Notes: a model not told the origin generated them from the letters alone. A stretch of 64,000 nucleotides of DNA from Chenopodium formosanum (GCA_024500155.1 CM044877.1:26417501-26481500); one strand, 5' to 3'. Shown: positions 11,178 through 20,699, counted from the first letter of the stretch. Numbers and translations are program-made.

Positions 11178-11369
11178 AAAAAGGGTGACGTGGCACGGGA
11201 CACTTCTCTCGTCAGACGGGATAAGTTCCCGTGTCACGGTCAAAATTTTTTTTTTTTTTTTTTTTTTAAAAAGGGTGACGTGGCACGGGACACTTCTCCC
11301 GTCAGACGGGATAAGTTCCCGTGTCACGGTCAAAATTTTTTTTTTTTTTTTTTGAAAAAGGGTCAAAAT
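10787..11369. repeat. Palindromic tandem array with poly(A)/poly(T) spacers in element B leader
   Basis: Six full units plus a short partial copy repeat at about 92-99 bp. Each has a core with GGTGACGTGGCACGGGACAC, CCCGTCAGACGGG and CCCGTGTCACGG, followed by a plus-strand T run of 15-26 bases. The pieces CCGTCAGACGG and CCGTGTCACGG are near-perfect inverted repeats, and TGACGTGG contains an ACGT core of the kind bound by bZIP factors. The partial unit (11354-11369) touches the 5' LTR directly, so no primer binding site is visible there. Confidence 0.93.
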
Positions 11370-13025
11370 TGTAGGCACCGTTCGAAGTGCGCCTACATTA
11401 AAAAGCATGTTGTGAATATGCTTGGCACTCATAGGAAGTGGGAATTGACATTCGATTAGGGACAAAGCAAAGTAGGGAGCCGCCAACAAGTTTTTGTGGA
11501 ACTTGTAAACCGTTCACGGATCATAAAAGGCAACCACGATAAAGGGACAACGAAGGCAACGATTGACCCGTGAAGGTTACACCCCATTCATAATCCATGA
11601 GATTATTAACTCCATATGGTTCGGAACCACGAAAGGAGGATCGGGGATGATGGTACGAAGTGAGTCATGGAGTCACATTCGCCCGTATTGGCCTCTACTC
11701 GATTCTTATATTGAAAAGCATTCCTGTGATCTCAAAGGCATACAAACAATAATTCAATTCGCTCCAAACTATTATTTAACTAAATTGGTTCAATATTAAT
11801 GCACACATAATTCTAAATATTTGGTGATCACTTGATTAAACAACAAGATTAAAAAGGAACCTAAACCGGTTGTCCAAATTATCTTATTAGTCGTGATTTT
11901 CAATTACATATTCCCTTTAACATGAAATATTGTGATCAATAAATATTATAAAATCATAAAATCCGATTTACTCATAATTCTAACAACAGAAAAATCGTTA
12001 GAAAAATAATAATGATAAAAAGAGCATAATTCTTACTTTGAATCTGTTTGCTTGCAACTACAAAATAATAAACGAGTTAGTAACTTCAAGGAAATAATAA
12101 AACAACAATTAAATTAAATTAAATAAAAACAAGGTTAATTTTTGGGCCAAACCCTCAAACGATTCTACCTTTCACGCCTTGGTTTAAGGATAGAACCTCA
12201 AGTAAAATATGGACTCCTTTGAGTGCTTGAAGAAGGATTTTTGAAGTGAAAAGGGTAGGCTAGTGTTTAGGTTAAGAGCATAGAAGAGAGAAAATAAGAA
12301 TAATAAAATTCTGGTTGCCCCGTTCATCAGAAATGAGGGGGTATTTATAAGGAAATGTGCTGAGGGAGCACACGGAACCCTAAAACGATAAAAACCCTAA
12401 AAAACTATCCCGTGACACGGTCAGACTGTACCATGACACGGTTAGACTGTACCGTCAGACGGTACAAGTTCCCGTGACACGGTCAGTTTTTGGAGTGTCG
12501 CGGAAAATTTTCAGAAAACGGAACGGTAAACGCGTTTAAGGTTTACGCGTAAAGGACACGGAACTCCCCGTGTCACAGCTGACCTCCCGTGTCACGGGAA
12601 GTCCCGCCGTCAGACGGGAAGAATTCCCGTGACACGGTCAAGCTTGACCGTGACACGGTCAATTCCAGTCCACTTTTCCGTCTAAATTCATTTTTAACCC
12701 TAATTTCTTTCGGCTTTCGGAGTGCCGATTGATAATTACGGGCTTTTTTCTGACTTTTATTATTCGGGCTAAAGTAAGAAAATAATAAAAATAACTAAAA
12801 TATTTGGGCCAAAAATAATAAAATAAAAAGGTTTGGGCTTAAAATTAATTAACAAATTAAAACTATGCTTTTACCAAACACCAAGACATAGACCTTTCGA
12901 AAATATGAATTTAATACGATATTTTAAGCACTCTCGGGATTAAATACTAAACCCGACCAATGGCGGCGGTGAAAGGTTATTTATCATCGGGCTTGGTTTT
13001 GGGGAGACATTTTTAGGTGTCTACA
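11370..13025 (-). repeat. Element B 5' LTR (1656 bp)
   Basis: Plus-strand ends are TGTAGGCACC and GTGTCTACA. It aligns with 4828-6231 throughout, apart from the block at 12409-12663. The minus-strand TATA box lies at about 12342-12349. It is followed on the element strand by the array and gag, so it is the 5' LTR. Few substitutions separate the two LTRs by eye, which points to a young insertion. Confidence 0.93.
12409..12663. repeat. 255-bp palindrome-rich block unique to the element B 5' LTR
   Basis: The block is bounded by AAACTAT on the left and TCCAGTCC on the right, which are adjacent in the other LTR. It contains about eight CCGTGACACGG/CCGTGTCACGG-type palindromes and two CCGTCAGACGG-type ones, the same motif class as the leader array. 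It lies upstream of the TATA box on the minus strand, the position occupied by the TGGCGCCA clusters in copies A and C. Confidence 0.9.
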
Positions 13026-13030
13026 GCGTC
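13026..13030. repeat. Target-site duplication GCGTC, right copy (element B)
   Basis: Identical to 4823-4827. The copy A reading frame resumes here. Confidence 0.95.
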
Positions 13031-13520
13031 GGAGTGCTACTAGTATCACCTAAAGAAGAGCACGTTCCAATCTCAATAAAGCTTGCTTCAACGTTACCAA
13101 CAATGCTGCTGAATATGAAGCATGCGTGGTAGGCCTTGAAACAGCTTTGACATTGGGAGTAAAGAAGTTAAGGATATTCGGAGACTCTTCTTTGATCATC
13201 AATCAAATATCTAAAAGGTGGACAGTAAGGAGCGAAAGCCTAGCCCCTTACCAAACCTATCTGGAAACTCTTACCGATTAGTTAGAGAAGGTAGAATACA
13301 CATATCTACCTAGAGAAGAAAACCAATTTGCTGATGCCTTGGCAAGATTAGCCTCAATGGTTAGGATTCCCACGGAGATCGAGCAAATGCCTCTAACTAT
13401 TGAAAAAACGCACAAACCAGCATACATCTAGGCTATAGAAGACGACGACTTCGTCCAAGGCGAAGAAGAAGAAGAACCGTGGTACATAGACATACTCAAC
13501 TATGTCACCAATGGAGAATA
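13031..13520 (+). pseudogene. Copy A RNase H, C-terminal half
   Basis: The frame continues from 4827 (GVLLVSPKEEHVP) through a small lesion near 13070 to FGDSSLIINQIS (about 13180-13215), which holds a catalytic Asp, and ADALARLAS (about 13333), the last conserved RNase H block. Stops occur at 13279-13281 (DQLE region) and 13429-13431. The latter TAG is also present at the same codon in copy C. Confidence 0.85.
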
Positions 13521-13545
13521 ACCTCCTCATGCTGACAAAAGAGCA

Positions 13546-14725
13546 ATGCGAGCATTAAGACTTTTGGCTTCTCAATATGTACTCATAGACAACGAGCTAC
13601 ATAAAAGGGTACCTAAAGGTCGAGCTCTCCTATGTGTAGGAAAGGTGGATGCACAAAAAGTAATGAGAATAGTTCACGAAGGAATCTGTGGCACTCATGT
13701 AAATGGCAAAATGTTAGTCCAGAAAATAATGCGAGAAGGATATTATTAGACTACGATGAATAGGGATTGCCATCAACACGTAAAAAGATGCCCTAAGTGC
13801 CAAATTTATGCCAATTTACAACATGTCCCTCCATCTTTGCTCTACACCTACACAACGCCATGGCCATTCTCTACATGGGGAATTGACATAATTGGCAAAA
13901 TCACTCCCCCAAGAACAGGAGGCCACAAATTTATTCTAGTAGCAATTGATTACTTCACAAAGTGGGTCGAAGCGCAATCATACGCTAAACTCACTGCAAA
14001 AAATGTAGCACTCTTTATCGAAAGAAATATTATTTGTCGATATGGAGTCCCACATGAAATGATAAGTGACAATGGAACTCACTTTCAAGCCGAATGTGAA
14101 GAATTGCTACAAAAATACGGCATTCAACATCATCATTCTTCCCCTTATAGACCTCAAGAAAACGGAGTAGTCGAGGCAACTAATAAAAATCTAAAGACTA
14201 TCATCAAGAAAATGACAGAAAATTATAAGGATTGACCTGACAAGCTTCACTTCGCATTGTGGGGTTATCGCACGTCAATCCGTACATCAACAGGAAATAC
14301 GTCATTTTCCTTGGTATATGGAATGGATGTCGTACAACCTGTCGAACTAGAAATATCATCTCTACGCATTGCGTTAGAGAGTAAACTCGATGAAGTTGAA
14401 TGGACCAGGGCAAGATATGAAGAATTGATTCTACTCGACGAAAAACGACTAGAAGCTCTACATCACACTCAGTGTTACCAAACTCGTATGGCTAGGCATT
14501 TTAACAAGAAGGTCAAGACAAGAAATATAAAAGTAGGAGATTTGGTATTAAAAGCACTAAGGAAAAAAGTTTTTAGACCCAAGGGAAAAATTTAGACCTA
14601 ATTGGTCTGGCCCCTACATTGTCAAAACGATCCTATCAGGAGGTGCAACAAAACTAACTGATATGGATGGCAATGAATTTTCAAACATGACCAATCTTGA
14701 CCAACATAAAAAATACTACCCATAA
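13546..14725 (+). pseudogene. Copy A integrase, zinc-binding and DDE core present, several stops
   Basis: The N-terminal HHCC zinc module spans a shared TAG at 13747-13749 (VHEGICGTH before it, CPKCQ after). The DDE core reads WGIDIIG (first Asp), ISDNGTHF (second Asp) and PYRPQENGVVEA (catalytic Glu), about 13875-14180, so all three acidic residues remain. A stop at 14233-14235 (TGA where copy C has Trp) and a frameshift near 14590 break it. The C-terminal VGDLVLKALRK and GPYIVK segments form the usual DNA-binding tail. It ends with TAA at 14723-14725. The protein would insert element cDNA with a 5-bp staggered cut. Confidence 0.88.
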
Positions 14726-14750
14726 TTACTTGAGTAGGATACTCAAGAGA

Positions 14751-14812
14751 GCTACGTTTGGCCTGATTCCTTAAGAAAGGATACGTAGGCAACCCTTTAC
14801 AGGTGCGGCCAC
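14751..14812 (+). other. Conserved post-integrase motif, copy A
   Basis: Just after the integrase stop lies GCTACGTTTGGCCTGATTCC, then GGATACGTAGGCAACC and GGTGCGGCCAC. It is shared with element B (8320-8380) although B lacks pol. Copy C has lost the middle by a deletion between two GGATAC direct repeats. Function unknown. Confidence 0.75.
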
Positions 14813-14876
14813 TTTATTTTTCGACATCTCCGCGTTCCAGAATTTATTAAAATTTCAACAAAAAGTCGGCGAATTA

Positions 14877-15000
14877 TTGGCGTCGCAGAGCAGAGCCTGG
14901 CGCCAGCCAGAAGTCATCAGCGCCAGCCGATGGAATTGGCGCCTGGCGCCAGACTTCAATAGCTGGCGCCAAATGTCAATAACTAGCGCCAATTCAGGAA
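14877..15000. promoter_or_regulatory. TGGCGCCA cluster at the pol/aORF1 tail-to-tail junction, copy A
   Basis: About eight variants of TGGCGCCA, AGCGCCAG and GGCGTC in 125 bp. It lies between the convergent ends of pol and aORF1. No TATA box is evident beside it. Function is inferred only from similarity to the promoter-proximal clusters. Confidence 0.6.
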
Positions 15001-15232
15001 TAAAATCTGGGCAAATTTCGGTGTTTTTCGGAAAATTTTCGACTTCCGTACTCGAAGAATTTCTGGAAAATTAATTTTTTTTCGATTTTCATTGCTTTAT
15101 TTAATTGAAAGCTAAAATTTCATTAATAAAATAAAATTACATTATTGATGGAATTTAAATAAGGCTGAAATAAATTAACTTTAAATAAAAATAACAATCT
15201 AAGTCTAATAAATCTAAAGCTAAGCAATGCTC

Positions 15233-16739
15233 TTAATCTTTCTTTTCCTTTCTAGCTCTTTTCCAATTCTTGTCTGCTTCCTCTTCTTCATCCATAACTT
15301 TAACTAGTAGGCGTCCTTTAGAGGACCTACATTCAATTTTGGAGTAGATGGTCTCCCCCTCAGCTAGCACTCCATGCTTCTTTTTCACCCAAGCTTTTTT
15401 GTCTGTGGTGTTAGCTTTCCTTTTTCCTTTGTCTTTGGTAGTATTTTTCTTCCTAGGCATTGTAGGTGTTTTGAATTCAATTCTTACACCTAAGCGTACT
15501 TTGGCAGGAGTCACCCTGTCACCCAGACGATTCTTCACATCAGTTCTACCCTGATCAATCGAAGATTTCTTTAGCAACCTCTTCTTTACATCATTAGGCA
15601 AAGAAGGAGGAACCTTTTGGGTCATCACTTCCCATAAAGGTCTAGCGCTCCAGTAAGCATCAAATCTATCTACTTCTTGAGATACAGGGTACTCATAGGG
15701 AGGAAGAAGATCCCCGGAAGGAATATTCTGCAGCAAGCCGCATTGTCTTTTTACCCTGCAGGGATAATAATATATTACACGAGACAAGCTTGGAAGACGG
15801 CTGAAAGGTTGCTTGTTAACACCAACCATCCTTTCTATTTTCCACCATGGGATGACCCACTTGATAGCAAAATCACGTTATTCAAATACTTTTCTCCACC
15901 CATGACGCCCAATTTTAGGGATGTGCTTCTTCCTTCTCACGAAGCAATTGGGAGTATAGTTTTTAATATCGTCCGGAGGGCTAATTAATCCTAGCCTCTC
16001 CATTAGCCACATCTGTAAAAAATTGCAATGCAAATAAATCATTATTACAATAAAAAAATATATTTTTTGATTTCTGTAATTAAAAATATTATTTTTCTAC
16101 CTGTAATAAAATTGGAGAACCGGGAAGAGGCGCTTTTGGGTCCCTTTTCAATTCATCTAGACTAATCATGGTCTCTCCAACTATTAATGGCATTGGATTT
16201 CTCCCTGATTTAATTTGTTCTAAAACAGTGGTTATAATTGATTGACCCTCATTATTTTTACCACTACTAAGAAAAAATTGATTAAGCATGCAAAATAAGA
16301 ATGCCCTTCTTCTATATATATGAAAAGATTCAGAAAGAGGTTTATCAAAATAATAGCGTGCAAATTCTTTCAAATTAACTATATTGCCATCTACTATTTT
16401 TGATAAATCCCTTTCCTTTAAATTAAAGAAGCGCTCAAAATCCTTATAATAGTATGCATCTACTCTAGGGATTACTACGAGGTCTATTGCAGGGAAGCTT
16501 AAAATAGCACCAAATTCCTCTGGCAAAGGGCTAATCTCATCATACCCTATTCTGAAACAATGAGTATCAACATTCCAAAATTCTAAAGCGGTATGTATGA
16601 AGTCTAGGTCAAGATCTAACCCTTTGATGCCATAAATTCCCCCCAAGTGAAATAAATCTAATTCTTTTCTCTCCCTCGCATTAAGAGATCGACACCATTC
16701 ATGAGTGTATTGGGTGAAGGTCTTGGTGACTAAAGACAT
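15233..16739 (-). pseudogene. Antisense accessory gene aORF1 of copy A, two exons, PMD/DUF7745-like
   Basis: ATG is at 16739-16737. Exon 1 (16739-16101) is 213 codons and ends CAG before GTAGAA. An 88-bp AT-rich intron (16100-16013) ends TTACAG. Exon 2 (16012-15233) is 260 codons, in phase 0. The N-terminal part contains LPEEFGAILSFPAIDL (residues about 74-89), which resembles the core of plant mobile-domain-like (DUF7745-type) proteins. Exon 2 opens with MWLMERL and ends in a Lys/Arg-rich tail typical of nuclear proteins. One in-frame TAA (15878-15880) interrupts exon 2 where copy C reads Ser. It is transcribed against pol, so splicing of the genomic RNA cannot remove the intron. Its function is unknown. 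The family call is by pattern and is moderate. Confidence 0.75.
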
Positions 16740-16812
16740 GATTATTATTTTTCTAAAGAAGAGAATAATTTTATTCGCTGGAATTATGAGAAGAATCGGC
16801 TGGGTAGGGGGC

Positions 16813-16985
16813 TATTTATACACAAATTGCGAGGAATTTTAATCAGAATGAAACACGGAGTCAGCGTCAATTGGCGTCAAACACCCGTAATTGGCGCCAA
16901 CCGCCAAATCTTGGCGCCACACGCTAAGTATAGCGTCTGGCGCCACGCACCATGGTGTGACGCCAGCTGGCGCCAAGTTGCCAGA
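16813..16985 (-). promoter_or_regulatory. aORF1 promoter cassette, copy A: TATA box plus TGGCGCCA cluster
   Basis: The minus strand has TATAAATA at 16820-16813, about 75 bp before the aORF1 ATG. Immediately upstream, 16858-16985 holds about nine GGCGCCA/GGCGTC/AGCGTC motifs. Copy C has the same arrangement at 41190-41355. Confidence 0.7.
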
Positions 16986-17429
16986 CCAGTCGCATGTTCT
17001 CAGCTTGCGCTTTTAATATTAAACTCAAGTCGGTTAATGACTTTATGGCTCCGTTTAATATTCCTAAACATCTTTTCTATCCTTTTTTCTTAATTAATTA
17101 AATATAGCTATTATTTTTAATTTATATTATTCTTTTTGGACTTTATTTTAAATTCCAAACACCCGACATTCTATTTAATTTTTTTCTTTTTATTTTTTCT
17201 TTTTGGGGGAGAGAGTCGGATACCCTCCATCAATAATAAAAATGACGGAATTTTTGACGGAATTTTTTGCGCAAATTTGTTTGTCACACTTTTCTTGCAC
17301 ACACTAACATGCACATAATAATAAAAAATAAATAAATTAATAATAGCATACATATACAAAATGTGTCTAAATAATGAGTCAAAGGCAAAATTCTACAAAA
17401 AGTCAAAATAAAATATACACAGGAACAAA
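16986..17429. other. Spacer between aORF1 promoter and PMD gene 3' end, copy A
   Basis: AT-rich sequence without a gene. It contains GAGAGTCGGATACCCTCCAT near 17211, a phrase that recurs in other places in these families (about 7071 in element B, about 40947 in copy C). Confidence 0.5.
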
Positions 17430-19778
17430 CTATGGCGCCGGAGGACGTAGGCCCATCATGCCATAAAATTTCGCCGTACGAGGAGTCACCTCTCCACCGG
17501 CTCCAGCTTCAGCTTCAGCTCCAGTCTCCGTAGGGGGAGGAAGACTCAATATAGGACCACTCCACCCAAGATCAACCTGAGGCTGAGGCCGCGGAGGCTG
17601 TTGCGATGACGAGCCTACCTCGTACATCCCACCACCTCTGAAAGCTGAGGTAGCCTCTCCTACCGGTGCAGTGTGACCACCCTCAGATGAAGATCCCGAG
17701 CCCTCGGTAACGTCGGCTCGAGCAGCCTCAGAGCGACCACCTCTACCCCCTGACGAAGTGCGACGACGTCTCGAGCTAGACCTCGCTGGATCCCTCCGCC
17801 CCTCAGGTCTCGTACGGGTGTGAGAAGCGATAGGTTGGCCCTGCAAAAAGAGTTAAATCATAAACAAAGTAAAATTGAAGCAGTAATGCAAAAATAATGA
17901 GTGAAGAAAGGCTACCTCTCGGACGACGTCATCCCGACGGCAAGTGACCGCGTTCCTCATCCGGACGAGCTGCCTCCATAAGGCATCTATGCATCGTGCC
18001 ATAGCCGAAACCACCTCGCGTGAAAACTGTCAGAAAAATAAGTCAGTAAAAATGCATGATATATGAACACAAAATTCTGAATTAAAGCTAGGCTTACTGT
18101 AGTCTGGTGGCGAGGAATCTACCGCTCTACGAAGCGCTCACCCTCAGAAGCCGGAGGAATCATCTCCTCGATCGGCCCGTACATCCCCTGGTAGTGGATA
18201 GACATACGGGGCGGCACGAACTCAGCAGCACCGTCCTAATAAAACAGAAAAAATCAGTAAAGTATTACTTGGGGGCTACTTAGCGAAAAATAAAAAGCTA
18301 AGAATCTTACCCTCATATCCTCAGCCGGTACAGGGGCTGGAGCTAACAAAGGTAGTAGCTCCTCAGCATAACACCGCCCGAGGATCGCATGAGACCGCCA
18401 AGGGGTACCAGCTCCCTCAGACCTGCTCGACAACCGCACCTCGTCGAACATATGACGTGGTGGAGCAGCAGGAACGACGAAGACATCAGAAGAGTGTTGT
18501 CTAGCGACTCTCTCTCCTAAGTACGCGATCGCTCTATAAGTCTCCAGAAAGTAGAGACGCTCAGCAGAGTACTGTGCGGCTAATCCAGGGACTGTCCAAC
18601 GGCCCCACGGTCGGTATACCACCTCAGGTCTCTATAAAAAGCATCAATTAGGCAAGAATATATCTAAAACACCCGGAAGAGCAAGATAAACGATAAAAGT
18701 CGTACCGAGATGATCCAGTTCCGGACACGTGCAGTAGACATGTCCACGTGGTGGCCGCCCCAAGAGGCGCTCACTGGAAATCCCCTCGGCGATGGTCTCG
18801 CCGGTGCAACGGAAGGAAAGTACTCGTAGAACCAGATCTATAAGGAGTTAAAAGTGTGAGTAAATGCTAACTAATATGTAGGGCTAAACTTTATAGGGAG
18901 TAAATGTTTACCTTTACGACCTTCCAAAAAGCAGACAAAGCAACGTTCGTCCCAAAGGACCGGTGACGACACGAGTCCCTCAGCGCACGAACGAAGTCAG
19001 CATAGGCCAAGCTGGCCCAGTCATAAGTCCCGATCCGCTGGAGATCACGGACAGCAGGGAGGTAGTAAAGCAATGCCCTACTACCCTTGTCAGGGGAGAA
19101 TGTCCCTGACAACAACATCAGCACAAAGATGCGCACCCGCTACTCTCGGGTGGTCGCATCGTCATCAAGAGCCGCTGCCAGCGTCGAGCGGCGAATTCCC
19201 CTAGCACTGACCTGAGTCGTCTCGACCTCAGCTCGGGCCCGAATAGCGATCGGCTCCAACAACTCCTCGACCTCCGAAGAGAAGACGTCGATTCCACTGT
19301 CAAATGGCAGTGGCACAGAAGTGAACTCCAGTCCAGTGATGAGACTGAAGTCCGTAGGGGTGACCATCATCTCGCCCCAAGGGAAATGGAAGGTATTGGT
19401 GGTGTCCTAGAAGAACTCCACCAAAGCGCACACTACGTGATGACCCCTGCTGGAGGCGACCATAGCCTCAGAGGTCTCGAACAAAGTAGCTAGCTCGCAA
19501 GACTCCCATAGGAGCCTCGTCTCAAGATCCCTGGCGATGTACATCCTGTAAAAATCACCTAAATCGTCGCAACCAGAGCCGTGATGCCGTGTCCTCCCGG
19601 GCTCGGTGCCCTGTCTCACCCTCTCAGAAATGTGGTGGACAGGAGCGAAGAACAGGGTCCGCTCATCCCACTCTGGAAGTCGACCAAGTGAAGTGGACGG
19701 CGTGGCGTTGTCCTCCACGGGCTCATGCTCCCGTCTAGTGTTTCGGGACAGTAAACCCGAGCCTCGTTGTCTAGCCAT
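17430..19778 (-). pseudogene. Antisense six-exon plant mobile domain (PMD) gene of copy A
   Basis: Exons on the minus strand are 19778-18912, 18837-18706, 18631-18311, 18235-18098, 18026-17916 and 17840-17430: 867, 132, 321, 138, 111 and 411 nt. All are multiples of three, so every intron is phase 0, with GT donors and AG acceptors. The 659-codon product has a PMD-type core (TNTFHFPWGEMMVTPTDFSL, about residues 126-145, then ITGLEF), a helical domain (IWFYEYF, GLAAQYSAERLYFLETYRA) and a Ser/Arg/Gly-rich tail. Three TAG codons break it (19407-19409, 19140-19142, 18119-18121), and copy C has sense codons at the first two. Host PMD proteins (MAIN/MAIL1) act in the nucleus in silencing and gene expression. 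The role of element-borne forms is not known. Confidence 0.85.
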
Positions 19779-20245
19779 ACTACATTGTGAAAAATTATCG
19801 AGAATTAAGGTTCTATAGTATCTAAGGTTCGCCTAACCGCATGATATTATGTTCGCAAAAACAGAGTACGTAGTACTAAAACAGAGCACAAATTCAAATT
19901 GAGCATTATAGCATTTTTCAAGCAATCAAACAATTTCTTGCAACACTATAGTGATTATTGTGACAAATTGAACAAGAATTGCTAGCAAAAACATTAAGAA
20001 CGAGTCACATTGTTCTTCACGACCCTAAGAGGTCCAACAATGGCAAATTGCTCATTTCTTCACCAAATTGAGTCAAACAAGTCCCAAATTACTCCCAATG
20101 CAATATATAAACATAATCAAGCAATTTCATGGCATAAAACTAGACAAACAAAGCAAATTGAGCATTATAAGTTTCGAATTTTCATGAAATTCGTGTATAA
20201 ACATGCCAAGAATTCATAAAACTGATGTGAGTTTGAAGAAAACTT
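19779..20245 (-). other. Putative 5' UTR intron of the PMD gene, copy A
   Basis: A consensus donor (CTAC then GTAAGT) lies at 20248-20242 on the minus strand. The stretch down to about 19840 is AT-rich without a frame, and conserved sequence resumes just before the ATG (GGCGAACCTTAGATAC). Copy C shows the same layout with a mutated donor (GTAACT) near 28038 and a plausible acceptor (ATGCAG) near 28440. A 5' UTR intron is inferred; the exact acceptor in copy A is unclear. Confidence 0.45.
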
Positions 20246-20399
20246 ACGTAGATCAGAAAAATAGATGAAAAGAGCTTTGATTTGCAACATATTTGAGCGA
20301 ATTCGGTTGAGAAACGAGCAAGCAATAAACAATTGAAGCTTCGGACTTCCTCGAGCAGTATTCGCGATGAACAGAGCAGTAAAATGAAGAGGAAAGGGG

Positions 20400-20530
20400 T
20401 ATTTACGGAAGACCCCGTACTGGCGTCAGGCCCTATGCATTGGCGACAAAAATTAGGCTTGGCGCCTGGCGCCAACATCAGCGCCTGACGCTAATGCTAA
20501 TAGGCTGGCGCTGATGGTTTTTCAGCGACG
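20400..20530 (-). promoter_or_regulatory. PMD gene promoter cassette, copy A
   Basis: A weak TATA-like box (GTAAATAC on the minus strand at about 20406-20399) is preceded by a dense cluster of TGGCGCCA, GGCGCTGA and GCGCCTGG motifs at 20415-20530. Copy C has the same order at 27755-27890 (TTAAATAC). Confidence 0.6.
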
Positions 20531-20699
20531 CCAAAGCACCTAGCCACCTGATGAGGTTGTGCTAGTCTTCTGCAACATATTTTTGGGTTCCTTGGTACGC
20601 CAGTTAGCCCCTCTAAGTAATTTGACATGATTTAGTAATCGGCTTGATTACATAAAGTGATCGACCTGATAAGAGATCGTCTCACTTAGCTTAAAGCGC
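20531..20699. other. Spacer, copy A
   Basis: Unique sequence between the PMD promoter cassette and the 3' tandem repeats. Nothing recognisable is seen; it is conserved with copy C near 27590-27720. Confidence 0.5.

Larger units (their letters stand above)
4828..13025 (-). mobile_element. Element B: gag-only non-autonomous Ty3/gypsy element (TR-GAG type) nested in copy A
   Basis: Two direct LTRs (4828-6231 and 11370-13025) with TG...CA ends flank about 5.1 kb. The duplication GCGTC is perfect. On the minus strand the order is 5' LTR, palindromic tandem array, gag (10327 to 9215), a pol-free stretch of about 3 kb, tandem repeats, polypurine tract (6248-6232), 3' LTR. No protease, RT, RNase H or integrase can be read. 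The gag is related to but distinct from that of copies A and C, so a different though related autonomous partner, or A/C-type pol, probably supplied enzymes in trans. A motif that lies just after integrase in copy A survives at 8320-8380, which suggests that B arose from a full-length element by loss of pol. Confidence 0.9.

Noticed and set aside
10796..11489. Open frames of Phe or Lys runs on both strands
   Set aside because: They are products of the T/A tracts and the repeat period in the element B leader array, not genes.
14877..15000. TGGCGCC words as tRNA-Asp primer binding sites
   Set aside because: They do not border an LTR and occur many times; the real primer site of copy C is the tRNA-Arg type at 52178-52195.
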